Assembly: GCF_003626635.1 (NCBI RefSeq)
Contig: NZ_RAZT01000007.1
Location: 186,001-250,000 of the forward strand
DNA: 64,000 bases
From: Micromonospora musae
Lineage (GTDB): Bacteria; Actinomycetota; Actinomycetes; Mycobacteriales; Micromonosporaceae
Direction: 5' to 3'
Shown here: piece by piece, positions 1 to 7,654 of the stretch
How positions within the stretch are numbered: position 1 is the stretch's first letter
Layout: each line of letters opens with the position of its first letter
Program-made: the position numbers and the translations under genes
The notes under the pieces: generated by a model
Seen by the model: the letters and a program-made list of their open reading frames with translations, nothing else
Database searches by the model: none
Told to the model about the DNA's origin: nothing

Positions 1-495
1 GCTCAGAATGTCCGACGCCAGACAGAGCACGCTGTCGTTATAGATCCTTCCGGTCTTCGCGCGGTAATTCAGGTAGTCGAGCGACCATGTCCTCAGATCA
101 CGTGGAAGCCTGTAATCGGGAGTCCGGACAATGGCCCGGATGGGGCGCTTTCGCAGTTCGATGTTTTCGCGGGACAGCAGAATACCCACGTCGCGCGCGC
201 TCTCCACGCTTGGTCCGAGGTCGGCTGAATGACTGATCACATCCCGGTAGGTGTCGCCCTTTCTCGGCTGGAACCGTACCTCTCTCGAGCGGCGGCGGTT
301 GGCTCGGATCTCCATCAGGGAGAGAGTAGCGCCGGCAAGGCCGGCGACCACGCTGACTGGCCGGGACGGGTCTCCCAGAGATGTCGCCAAGCCGAACGAG
401 GCTAGAACCAGCCCCACCGTGGTGAGCCTGTAACGCCACAATTTGTAGCGCCAGATGGTCGTCTTTGTCCTCACCGTTCTCTTGGCTGCAAGCAT
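1..495 (-). CDS. Partial two-TM membrane protein, unknown function
   Basis: An open frame of 165 codons runs from an ATG at 495 to the left edge without a stop, so the C-terminus is missing. The basic N-terminus (about 24 residues) is followed by two predicted membrane segments near residues 25-40 and 46-61. The hairpin between them is short. A soluble part begins after residue 62 and holds basic stretches such as RANRRRSREVRF and a segment reading DVGILLSRENIELRKR. I do not recognise the family. Base composition is visibly lower in GC than the rest of the window, which suggests acquired DNA. Proteins with two N-terminal TM helices and a cytosolic domain are common among effector-type accessory genes, but nothing here proves that. 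The frame is stop-free and shows no homopolymer artefact, so I think it is a real gene. Confidence 0.6.
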   Translation of the reverse strand, partial: MLAAKRTVRTKTTIWRYKLWRYRLTTVGLVLASFGLATSLGDPSRPVSVVAGLAGATLSLMEIRANRRRSREVRFQPRKGDTYRDVISHSADLGPSVESARDVGILLSRENIELRKRPIRAIVRTPDYRLPRDLRTWSLDYLNYRAKTGRIYNDSVLCLASDILS

Positions 496-769
496 CCGCG
501 CCCTCCGCCCGGTGCGACGTGCCCAGGAGGATGCATCGTAGCGGCGAGCCGAGGCTCGTCGCGCCCCGAGAATTTTCGGGCTTTACGGAGATCCAGGACA
601 GTTTCGAACACGACTGGCGGCCGAGGTCGGGCCACCCCGTCCACAGTCAGAAATCTGACCGGTCAGAGCCAGGACCAAGCGGTGGAGGCGGCCGGGAACA
701 AGCGCGAAATGTGTAGCCCCGAGCCGAGTTGCGAATCCGGCGAGCGCGAAGCCGTCTACCCTGCTACGG
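496..769. other. Intergenic region with operator-like site
   Basis: No convincing gene lies here; the short open frames have poor coding character. It holds a 16-bp near-palindrome around 574-590 (CCGAGAATTTTCGG core) and the three-half-site element at 646-667. A TACCCT box at 757-762 lies seven bases before the GTG at 770 and could be the -10 element of a leaderless transcript for the HAD gene. Confidence 0.4.
646..667. promoter_or_regulatory. Three alternating half-sites, operator-like
   Basis: GTCAGA (646-651), TCTGAC (654-659) and GTCAGA (662-667) alternate in orientation with two-base spacers. They make two overlapping perfect inverted repeats: GTCAGA-AA-TCTGAC, and the 14-bp palindrome TCTGACCGGTCAGA. 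Regular 8-bp spacing suggests a dimeric or cooperatively bound regulator. It lies about 100 bp upstream of the HAD gene and about 150 bp upstream of the leftmost gene. Which regulator binds is unknown. Confidence 0.45.
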
Positions 770-1360
770 GTGATCCTGCCCCTGCCTGCCGGTGAGTACC
801 GGGCGTACCTCTTCGACTGCGACGGCACCATCGCCGACTCCATGCCGCTGCATCACGTCGCCTGGCAGCAGGCCCTCCAGGAGTGGGGCTGCGAGCTACC
901 GGAGGACCTCTTCTACGCGTGGGGCGGCCGTCCCGTCGCGGACATCATCGTGGACCTCAACGACCAGCACGGCCTGGCCATGCCGGTGGAGGTCGTCGCC
1001 CGACGTCGGGAGGATCTCTACCTGGAACTGCTGCCGAAGGTCACCGCCGTGCCGGGCGTCCTCGAACACATCGTCGAGTCGCACCGGCGGGTCCCGTTCG
1101 CGGTCGTCTCGGGCAGCACCCGCGAGTCGGTCACCGCCTCCCTCGGCGCGCTCGGCCTCCTCGACCGGTTCGACGTGTTCGTCTGTGCCGGCGACTACGC
1201 GCGGGCGAAGCCGGACCCGGAGGCGTTCCTGCGGGCGGCCGAGCTCCTCGGTGTCGCCCCGCAGGACTGTCTCGTCTTCGAGGACACCGACATGGGCATC
1301 CAGGCCGCGACCGCGGCGGGCATGGCGTCGGTACGGGTGCCGGACCCACGGCTGCGGTAG
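770..1360 (+). CDS. HAD-superfamily phosphatase (beta-phosphoglucomutase-like)
   Basis: A 196-residue haloacid-dehalogenase-fold hydrolase that probably removes phosphate from a small phosphorylated metabolite in the cytoplasm. Motif I is FDCDGT with nucleophile Asp16 and Asp18. Motif II is the Ser in VVSGS. The motif III Lys lies in ARAKPDPE, and the acidic motif IV is FEDTDMG. An alpha-helical cap sits between motifs I and II (subfamily IA). The closest functional groups are beta-phosphoglucomutase and fructose-1-phosphate phosphatase (YqaB) type enzymes; substrate cannot be read from sequence. The start is GTG at 770 with no Shine-Dalgarno, but a TACCCT box ends seven bases upstream, so a leaderless mRNA is likely. 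Transcribed alone; the next gene is convergent after 15 bp. Confidence 0.85.
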   Translation: MILPLPAGEYRAYLFDCDGTIADSMPLHHVAWQQALQEWGCELPEDLFYAWGGRPVADIIVDLNDQHGLAMPVEVVARRREDLYLELLPKVTAVPGVLEHIVESHRRVPFAVVSGSTRESVTASLGALGLLDRFDVFVCAGDYARAKPDPEAFLRAAELLGVAPQDCLVFEDTDMGIQAATAAGMASVRVPDPRLR

Positions 1361-1375
1361 GCCCGCGACGGGCGG

Positions 1376-2743
1376 TCAGCCGAGCGGGACTCCGGTCGCG
1401 ATGAAGCGGTCGGGGCGAACGATCGTCACCTGCCCTTGCGCGAACCCGTCCACGTCGGCGAAGACGGCGTCGCGCGCGGTGAGCCACGCCCGGGTCTCGG
1501 GATCGAGGATGCCCGCACCGCCGGAGAGCACGCCCCACCGGTTACCCAGCAACGCGTCGAGGGTGGTCCGTCGACCGTCGACGACGAGCGGGGTGTCGGG
1601 CAGCTGCCGGGTGCCGTCGGGGAGCCGCTCGGGCGCCGCGGCAGCGGTGGCGACGCGCGCGTCGAGGCCCGGGAGCAGCCCGGCGGTCCGTACGACGCCG
1701 CGCAGGGCGGCGGCGGCGAGATGGTTGCGGCCGAGCACGATCCGGCCGGTGCGGAGCGCGGTCCGGGTCATCCGCGTCACAGCCGGCCGCCGCTCGCGTT
1801 CGTACCTGTCGAGGTCGGCGGGCGCGTCGGTCAGCAGCCAGGAGAGGGTCGCGACGTCGCGCAGGCCGGCGCCGAGGCCCTGGCCGGTGAAGGGCGGCAT
1901 CGAGTGCGCGGCGTCGCCGGCGAGCAGTACCCGGCCACGGCGCCACGCCGACGCCGTACGGGCGTGGAAGGTGAAGACGGCGGCCCGCTCGACGCGGAGC
2001 GCCGCGGGGTCGGCCCAGGGTCGGATCAGTTCGTCGGCCCGCGCTGTCATGCCGGCCGGATCCTCGCCCGGCAGCAGCATCCACTCCCACCTCCGGGCAC
2101 CCGGTCGTTCGAACGCCACCATGGGCCGAGCGGGGTCGAGTACGTAGGAGAAGGTCGGCTCGCCGGTGCCGGGCTCGTCGGTGCGGGCGTCGACGACCAG
2201 CCACGGCTCCGGGTAGCTGACGCCGTCGTAGCCGACTCCGATCAGGCCCCGCACGGTGCTCGACGCCCCGTCGCAGCCGACGAGCCAGGCTGCGGTCAAC
2301 GACGAGCCGTCGTCGAGGGTGACGGTGACCCGGTCGGCGGACTGCTGGAGCGCCGTCACCGACCGCCCCGCGTACAGCCGGACCGTCTGTGTCCGCGCCA
2401 GCCGGTCGCGTAGCGCCCGCTCGAGGCGCGGTTGGTCGAGCATGACGCCGGCCGGGACGCCGTCGGGCAGGCGCAGCGTCAGCAGGGGGCGGCGGTCCGG
2501 AGCGAGCAGTTGCGAGCGGCGCAACGGCACCGCCCAGTCCTCCCAGCCGGCCAGGCCGTCGATGCGGCGGAGGATCCGCTGGGTGTGCGCGTCGAGGACC
2601 GCCGCGCGCGGGTGCGGGTGCGACGGGGAGCCGGCGTCGGCTGCCGGGTCCACGACGGCGACCCGGACGCCCCGGCCGCCGAGCAGCGCGGCGAGTACGG
2701 CTCCGACGGGTCCACATCCGGCGATCAGCACATCCGCGTCCAC
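1376..2743 (-). CDS. FAD-dependent aromatic hydroxylase-type monooxygenase
   Basis: A flavoprotein monooxygenase of the PheA/TfdB or UbiH-like class. It should use FAD and NAD(P)H to hydroxylate an aromatic or polyketide-like substrate. The dinucleotide-binding motif GCGPVG lies at residues 9-14. The second signature GCDGASS is central, and the FAD ribityl-binding GDAAHSMPPFTGQGLG lies in the C-terminal half. I chose GTG at 2743, giving 455 residues and putting the first beta-strand (DADVLIAG) at the N-terminus. A longer frame to GTG 2857 adds 38 Arg/Gly-rich residues that look non-coding. The gene stands alone, convergent with the HAD gene and divergent from the LtrA-like gene. The native substrate is unknown. 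Confidence 0.85.
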   Translation of the reverse strand: MDADVLIAGCGPVGAVLAALLGGRGVRVAVVDPAADAGSPSHPHPRAAVLDAHTQRILRRIDGLAGWEDWAVPLRRSQLLAPDRRPLLTLRLPDGVPAGVMLDQPRLERALRDRLARTQTVRLYAGRSVTALQQSADRVTVTLDDGSSLTAAWLVGCDGASSTVRGLIGVGYDGVSYPEPWLVVDARTDEPGTGEPTFSYVLDPARPMVAFERPGARRWEWMLLPGEDPAGMTARADELIRPWADPAALRVERAAVFTFHARTASAWRRGRVLLAGDAAHSMPPFTGQGLGAGLRDVATLSWLLTDAPADLDRYERERRPAVTRMTRTALRTGRIVLGRNHLAAAALRGVVRTAGLLPGLDARVATAAAAPERLPDGTRQLPDTPLVVDGRRTTLDALLGNRWGVLSGGAGILDPETRAWLTARDAVFADVDGFAQGQVTIVRPDRFIATGVPLG

Positions 2744-2927
2744 GAATCGAATCTCGCCGCCGGCGCGCCCGTTGGCAAGGCCGGCGCGGGGAGACGGCCC
2801 GGAGAGGCGGCCGTTCCTCGCCGCTCGGCCGGGTTCGACCCGCCGCCGCTCATTCACATTTCATGAGCACCGCCGTGTGGTACGACTGCCGGAAAGGCGG
2901 CCAGATCAGGCAGAAACGGGCGGGTCG

Positions 2928-4106
2928 ATGACGAGTGGGGCAGCCGCGCTGCTGCGACGACCGGAGGCGCCTCGGGCCGCCTTCCTGGAACTCTTCTTCG
3001 ACCTGGTCTTCGTCTTCACGCTCGCCGCCCTCGCCGCCGGTCTGGTCAAGAACCTGAGCTGGCACGGCGCCTTCCACACGCTGGTGCTGCTGCTCGCCCT
3101 CTGGATGGTCTGGACCGCCACGTCGGGGCTGACCGACCGGTTGGATCCGCAGCACCCGGTGGTGCAGCTGCTGGTTCTCGCGACCATGTTCGGCACCCTG
3201 CTGATGGCCGCCGCGGCCCCCGAGGCGTTCGACGGGAAGGGCGCCTTCTTCGCGGGTACGTGGGTCGTCACCCAGGTCTGCCCTGCCGTCCTCGTGGTCT
3301 TCCTGCTGCGTGGCCACGAGGCGTGGCGGGCCTTCGTGCGGGTGCTCTTCTGGCACTGCGTGGCCTCGGTGCCGTGGATCGTGGGTGCGTTCACGCACGG
3401 GGTGGCGCGTGACGTGTTGTGGGCGTCGGCGGTGGGTCTGGAGTGCGCTGCCCTCGCATTCGGCCTGCCGACACCCGGGCTGGGGCGGGCGTACATGCGG
3501 CCCGAGTTCGCGATCTCCGGCGAGCACCTGGCCGAACGTCACCGGCAGCTCTTCATCGTCGGGCTCGGTGAGCTCGTCCTGGTCACCGGGCTGACGTTCA
3601 GCGGGAGCGAGTTCGGGTCCGGGCAGATCGCGGCGGTCGTGGTCGCGTTCGTCACCACGGCGCTGCTGTGGCGGATCTACCTCCACCGGGCCGGAAGCCT
3701 GCTGGCGGTGGCGATCGGAGCCGCCGGCGACCCCGTCCGGGCCAGCATCTGGGCGCTCTACTCCCACCTGCTGATGGTCGGCGGAATCGTGCCCAGCGCC
3801 ATCGCCGTGGAGCTCGTCATCGAGCACCCGTTCGGGCACGTGCAGCCGGCGTTGGTCGCCGTCATCCTCGGCGGACCCACGCTCTTCCTCGTCGGGCGGG
3901 GCATGTTCGAGTACGCGGTCTTCGGCCGGGTGTCCCGGAATCGCGTGATCGGGGCGGGCCTGCTGGTCGTCGGCTCACCGGCGATGATGTTCCTGCCGCG
4001 GTTGCTGGTCGCCGTGGTGCCCGCTCTCGTCCTGGCCTGGATCGCGGTGACCGACGGGATCCGCGCCCGAGGACGCCCGGCCGAGCTGCCGGCGCCACCG
4101 CTGTAG
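2928..4106 (+). CDS. LtrA-like (low temperature requirement A) membrane protein
   Basis: A 392-residue polytopic membrane protein with about ten hydrophobic segments. The N-terminal signature FLELFFDLVFVFTLAAL, with its FFDLVFVF core, is typical of the low-temperature-requirement A family (first described in Listeria). The later segment RHRQLFIVGLGELVL contains the second conserved GLGE motif. Biochemical function of the family is not established. The ATG at 2928 is preferred over in-frame extensions upstream, which are Arg/Ser/Pro-rich and lack family similarity. A strong hairpin terminator follows at 4128-4173. Confidence 0.85.
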   Translation: MTSGAAALLRRPEAPRAAFLELFFDLVFVFTLAALAAGLVKNLSWHGAFHTLVLLLALWMVWTATSGLTDRLDPQHPVVQLLVLATMFGTLLMAAAAPEAFDGKGAFFAGTWVVTQVCPAVLVVFLLRGHEAWRAFVRVLFWHCVASVPWIVGAFTHGVARDVLWASAVGLECAALAFGLPTPGLGRAYMRPEFAISGEHLAERHRQLFIVGLGELVLVTGLTFSGSEFGSGQIAAVVVAFVTTALLWRIYLHRAGSLLAVAIGAAGDPVRASIWALYSHLLMVGGIVPSAIAVELVIEHPFGHVQPALVAVILGGPTLFLVGRGMFEYAVFGRVSRNRVIGAGLLVVGSPAMMFLPRLLVAVVPALVLAWIAVTDGIRARGRPAELPAPPL

Positions 4107-4127
4107 CCGGCCGGGCGCCGGATGCGA

Positions 4128-4173
4128 GGAAGGCCCAGGCCGTCCGGCTCGCCGCCGGCAACCTGGGCCTTCC
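4128..4173. terminator. Bidirectional terminator hairpin
   Basis: Perfect 12-bp arms GGAAGGCCCAGG (4128-4139) and CCTGGGCCTTCC (4162-4173) enclose a GC-rich loop, between the convergent ltrA-like gene and the lipoprotein gene. There is no T-run, as usual for this GC content. Confidence 0.75.
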
Positions 4174-4210
4174 GTGTCACGCCTGGCGCTTGTGCCGCCG
4201 GGCTGCGGGG

Positions 4211-4963
4211 TCAGAGGAACGTGTACATCTCCGCGGCGGCGTCCTCGGTCTCGCCGGCGGGCGGCGCCTCCACCTTCACCGGCTCGCCGAAGCCATGCAT
4301 CTTCATCTCGGTGACCAGATCGCCGAGGCTCTTCGTGGCGATCGTGTACGAGAGGGAGGTGACGCGGCCCTCGGCGTCGACGGTCGCCTCGAACGGAATC
4401 GCCTTCGGGTCCTTCGCCAGCTTGGCGGTCGACTCGAGGCCGTCGCGCATCCCACCGTCGGCGGGCGCGGCCTGCACGGCCTTCTCCAGGTCGGCGGTGC
4501 CCTTGTAGCTGCCCTCGCCCACCTTCTCGGCGGTGACGATGCCGCCGACCAGGCCGGTCTGCGACTCCAGGTCGAAGGACTGGCGCAGCGAGCTCTCCGG
4601 CCGCAGCTTCGTGAGGTCGATCTTCATCCACGGCTTGCCGCTGCCGGACGCCTCCATCTTGATGTAGGCGGCGTCGCCGATGAGCCGGGCCTCCATCTCC
4701 TCGGGTGCCGTGGTGGTGACCGTGAGCACCTTGGCGGCCGGGTCCATCTTGCCGGTGAGCTCCATCGTCGCCGGGCCGGCCTTCACCGAGGCGTCCATGA
4801 TGACCGTGCCAGCGAGGCTGCGGCCCATGCCCTCCTTGATGGCGGTGACCGGGTCGGCCGCGCTGCTGGCGGACGAGCCGGCCGTGGGGCTGTCGGAGTT
4901 GGTGCCGCAGCCGGCCACGAGAACGGCGAGGGCGATCGAAACGACGGGAATCAGTCGACGCAT
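4211..4963 (-). CDS. LppX/LprAFG-family lipoprotein
   Basis: A 250-residue secreted lipoprotein. The N-terminus MRRLIPVVSIALAVLVAGCG is a signal peptide ending in the lipobox LVAGC, so the mature protein would carry a lipid on the Cys at residue 19. The exported domain, with alternating beta segments (for example ATMELTGKMDP, ARLIGDAAYIKMEAS), matches the LppX_LprAFG/LolA-like fold, whose characterised mycobacterial members bind and move lipids. An ATG six bases further upstream (4969) is also possible. It is separated by 47 bp from a same-strand monooxygenase gene. Ligand unknown. Confidence 0.8.
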   Translation of the reverse strand: MRRLIPVVSIALAVLVAGCGTNSDSPTAGSSASSAADPVTAIKEGMGRSLAGTVIMDASVKAGPATMELTGKMDPAAKVLTVTTTAPEEMEARLIGDAAYIKMEASGSGKPWMKIDLTKLRPESSLRQSFDLESQTGLVGGIVTAEKVGEGSYKGTADLEKAVQAAPADGGMRDGLESTAKLAKDPKAIPFEATVDAEGRVTSLSYTIATKSLGDLVTEMKMHGFGEPVKVEAPPAGETEDAAAEMYTFL

Positions 4964-5010
4964 GGGCATGAGCCTATCGGTGGGCGCCGTCATTTTCCGG
5001 CCGGGCCTGG

Positions 5011-5358
5011 TCAGCCGGGGTCGAGCGGGGAGGAGTCGCGCCCGTAGTCGCGTTCGACGGTGGCGATCCGGACGCGGTAGTCGTCGTACCAGACGTCGCG
5101 GCCGCGACGTTGGGCGACGAGGTGCGCGGCGACCCGCTTCCAGCCCTGCGCCGCCGTCTGATCCGTCCAGTACGACACGGTGATCCCGACGTCCTCGCGG
5201 GCCGACTCGATGCCGAGGAAGCCGGGCTGTTCCCGGGCCAGCTCCGCCATCGACGCGGCCATCACCGCGTATCCGTTGTCGCCGGGGGTGCGGACGGAGG
5301 TGAAGATGACCGCCACGTACGGCGGGGCCGGGGTGTCGGCGAAGGGGTGGCTCGACAT
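5011..5358 (-). CDS. Antibiotic biosynthesis monooxygenase (ABM) domain protein
   Basis: A 115-residue dimeric alpha/beta-barrel protein of the ABM family. The pattern YVAVIFTSVRTP, then a helix, then GFLGIESAREDVGITVSYW is the typical first half of this ferredoxin-like fold. Members include quinol monooxygenases and haem-degrading enzymes, but many have no known substrate. No His triad typical of haem degraders is evident. ATG 5358 is chosen over 5370. Same strand as the lipoprotein and MFS genes; possibly co-transcribed, although gaps of 41-47 bp leave this open. Confidence 0.7.
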   Translation of the reverse strand: MSSHPFADTPAPPYVAVIFTSVRTPGDNGYAVMAASMAELAREQPGFLGIESAREDVGITVSYWTDQTAAQGWKRVAAHLVAQRRGRDVWYDDYRVRIATVERDYGRDSSPLDPG

Positions 5359-5399
5359 GGGCGCCAGCATGGCACAGCGGGTCTCCGGTGCGGATGGGG

Positions 5400-6947
5400 T
5401 CAGGCCTCGACCGCTTCGGGCAGCTCGCGTAGGCGGCGGACGGGGGAGAAGAGCACCCAGAGCACGCCGGCCAGCGCGCCCACAGTCGCGATCCAGAGCG
5501 CCTCGCGTACGCCGAGAGCGGCACCCAGGGCGCCGCCGATGAGCGCGCCGATGGGCCGGATGCCGTAGTTGATCGTGCGTCGTACCCCGGTGGCCCGGGC
5601 CAGCATCGTCTCCGGGGTGAGGGCGGTCTGCACGGAGCCGGTGACGATGTCGAGCACCATCACGCCGACGGCGCAGAAGAACTCGGCGGCGAAGAGCATG
5701 CCCAGCACCACGGGTGTCGGGCCGTCGGCCAGCGGGACGAGCAGCAGCGGAGCGGGGAAGAGCAGGAAGCCGCTCACCAGTGTCGGGCCGATGCCGAAGC
5801 GGCGGGTCAGCCGGCCGGTGACCGCGGCGCCGAAGAGGCCACCCACCGCGCCCGCGCCGAGCACCGTACCGAGCAGGCCGGGCGAGAGGTGCAGCTCGGT
5901 GGTGGCGTAGAGGACGAAGAGCGCGGCGAACATGAAGTTGAAGAGGTTGACAGTGGTGGTGCCGAGCACGATCGCCCGCATCATCGGCGTTCCGGCGATG
6001 AACCGTAGGCCGGCGGCGATCCCCAGGCCACGGCCGCGGACCGGCGCCGGCTCCGTGGTGCGCATCCGGGCCAGGAAGGCGGCGGACCAGACGTACGACA
6101 GCGCGTCGGCGACCAGCGCGATCGGTGCGGTGAGCAGCTGCACCAGCAGACCGCCGATGCTCGGCCCGGCGACCAGGGACAACCCCCGGCTGCCGTTGAT
6201 CAGCGTGTTCGCCTCGACGTAGTCCCGACGCTCCACCAGGGACACGAAGAGCGGCCCCCGGGAGACCTCGAAGAGGACCGCGAGGGTGCCCACCGCGAAC
6301 GCCACGCCGTAGAGCTGGGTCAGGGTGAGGACGTCGAGCAGGTAGGCGGCGGGGATCGTGGCGAGCAGCAGCGCCCGGCCGACGTCACTGAGGACCATGA
6401 TGCGCCGTTTCCGGGCGAGCCGGTCCACCCACGCCCCGGCGAGCAGGGAGAAGAGGAGGTTCGGCGCCAGCGCGGCGGCGGTCAGGTAGCCCATCTGGGT
6501 CGGCCCGGCGTCGGTGATGAGCACGGCGAGCAGCGGCAGCGCCAGCGTGGAGATCTCGTCTCCGAAGTACGACACCGTCTGCGCCGCCCAGTACCGGCGG
6601 AACATCCGCTCCTGCAGCAGCCGAGGCAGCCGGAGGCGGTTGAGCGAGCCACCGGGGCCGCTGCCGGTCGGGCCGTCGATCGTTCCGGCCCCGATCGGTC
6701 CGCTGTTGGGCACGGCACCGGTCGGGCCGCCGGTCGGCGCGGTTCCGATCGGTCCGCCGTCGGGCGCGATGCCGGTCGGTCCACCGCCGGAAACCGTGCG
6801 GGTCCCGCCGCCGTTGGGCACCGTGCCGGTCGCGCCGCGGTTGGGCACCGTGCCGGTCGCGCCGCCGGTGGTAGCGGTGCGGGTCGGCACGGCGTCGCCG
6901 GAGGTCGGGCCGCCGGGCGTCAGGCCGCTGGCCGGATCGCCGCTCAC
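5400..6947 (-). CDS. MFS transporter with long repetitive N-terminus
   Basis: A 515-residue major-facilitator permease, probably an exporter of the MFS_3/enterobactin-exporter type. It has 12 hydrophobic segments from about residue 110. Loop 2-3 carries the family motif GAWVDRLARKRR. The first 100 residues are very unusual: a Gly/Pro/Thr-rich repeat built from units such as GGPTG.VPN. Start GTG 6947 overlaps the stop of the upstream ArsR-type gene as GTGA, so translation is coupled and the repeat region is probably translated. The pair looks like a regulator-controlled efflux operon. Substrate unknown. Confidence 0.85.
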   Translation of the reverse strand: MSGDPASGLTPGGPTSGDAVPTRTATTGGATGTVPNRGATGTVPNGGGTRTVSGGGPTGIAPDGGPIGTAPTGGPTGAVPNSGPIGAGTIDGPTGSGPGGSLNRLRLPRLLQERMFRRYWAAQTVSYFGDEISTLALPLLAVLITDAGPTQMGYLTAAALAPNLLFSLLAGAWVDRLARKRRIMVLSDVGRALLLATIPAAYLLDVLTLTQLYGVAFAVGTLAVLFEVSRGPLFVSLVERRDYVEANTLINGSRGLSLVAGPSIGGLLVQLLTAPIALVADALSYVWSAAFLARMRTTEPAPVRGRGLGIAAGLRFIAGTPMMRAIVLGTTTVNLFNFMFAALFVLYATTELHLSPGLLGTVLGAGAVGGLFGAAVTGRLTRRFGIGPTLVSGFLLFPAPLLLVPLADGPTPVVLGMLFAAEFFCAVGVMVLDIVTGSVQTALTPETMLARATGVRRTINYGIRPIGALIGGALGAALGVREALWIATVGALAGVLWVLFSPVRRLRELPEAVEA

Positions 6948-7582
6948 CGGGCGCCGCCCGGTGCCTCGGGCGCCTCTGTGGTGGGTGCCGGCGTGGCGGG
7001 CAGGGCGCCGTCGGTCGGTGACGGCGAGAGCACCGCGAGCTGGATCAGGCTGACCCGGCGCGCGTCTGCCGGCCGCCGGGACGGGTCGAGGATCCGATCG
7101 TCGTACTCGGAGAGCACCTCGTCGAGCCGGCGCGTCAGCTCGGCCAGCTCGTCGGCGGTCACGTAGAGCGACTGGTCGCTGAAGCCGGTGACGGCTCGCC
7201 AGGCCGCGGATTCGTCGGCCCGCCGAAGGAGGAACTCCTCCGCGCGGCGGGTGTAGAGCGCGAGTTGGGCCGCGTTCAACTCGTCGGTGGCGGCGCGCAC
7301 CTGCGGGTCGTCGGAGTCGTCGTCCCAGGAGGTGGCGAGCGCCGTGGCGCGCCAGGGCCGCTCCCGGGCGTCCGCTCCCGGTGACCGCTCGGCGAGGCCG
7401 TACTTGGCGAGCTGGCGGAGGTGGAACGAGCAGTTCGGCACGCTCTCGCCGAGCTGCTCGGCGGCCTGGGTGGCGGTCATCGGTCCGTGGGCGCGCAGCA
7501 GCCCGAGCAGCGCCATCCGCAGCGGGTGGGCGTACCCCCGCAGGGCCTTCGGGTCGGTCAGCTTAGTCCTGGAGAGCGACAT
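6944..7582 (-). CDS. ArsR-like winged-helix transcriptional regulator
   Basis: A 212-residue regulator with an N-terminal winged helix. The helix-turn-helix reads PMTATQAAEQLGESVPNCSF and is followed by HLRQLAKYGLAER (recognition helix and wing). Residues 90-180 are helical and resemble a dimerisation or ligand region; the last 30 residues are Pro/Ala/Thr-rich. No CxC metal site of classical ArsR is present, so it belongs to the metal-independent HTH_20-type group. It probably represses itself and the coupled MFS gene through the 32-bp palindrome three bases upstream of its ATG. No Shine-Dalgarno is visible; the transcript may be leaderless. Confidence 0.85.
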   Translation of the reverse strand: MSLSRTKLTDPKALRGYAHPLRMALLGLLRAHGPMTATQAAEQLGESVPNCSFHLRQLAKYGLAERSPGADARERPWRATALATSWDDDSDDPQVRAATDELNAAQLALYTRRAEEFLLRRADESAAWRAVTGFSDQSLYVTADELAELTRRLDEVLSEYDDRILDPSRRPADARRVSLIQLAVLSPSPTDGALPATPAPTTEAPEAPGGAR

Positions 7583-7584
7583 AC

Positions 7585-7616
7585 GCTAAAGCTATCTTTA
7601 TAAAGATGTCTTTAGC
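7585..7616. promoter_or_regulatory. 32-bp palindromic operator overlapping the ArsR-gene promoter
   Basis: The sequence reads GCTAAAG-CT-ATCTTTATAAAGAT-GT-CTTTAGC. It is symmetric about 7600/7601 with 28 of 32 positions paired, and is AT-rich in a very GC-rich context. It ends three bases before the regulator ATG. On the minus strand TTGCTA and TAGCTT are 18 bases apart, and the second ends six bases before the ATG. This fits a -35/-10 pair with a leaderless start, so operator binding would block the promoter. Confidence 0.75.
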
Positions 7617-7654
7617 AATAGCGGAGCCGACCTCGACTCGGCACGCGGCGCCGA

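Noticed and set aside
251-716. Plus-strand frames of 60 and 83 residues near the left edge
   Set aside because: They overlap the better minus-strand frame or lie in operator-containing DNA, and have no recognisable domain or ribosome-binding site.
792-2147. 451-residue Arg/Ser-rich frame over the HAD and FAD genes
   Set aside because: Shadow frame typical of high-GC DNA: composition is Arg/Ser/Pro-rich and it overlaps two genes with clear motifs.
2744-2857. Extra 38 N-terminal residues for the FAD monooxygenase
   Set aside because: Low-complexity and not family-like; GTG 2743 starts exactly at the first beta-strand.
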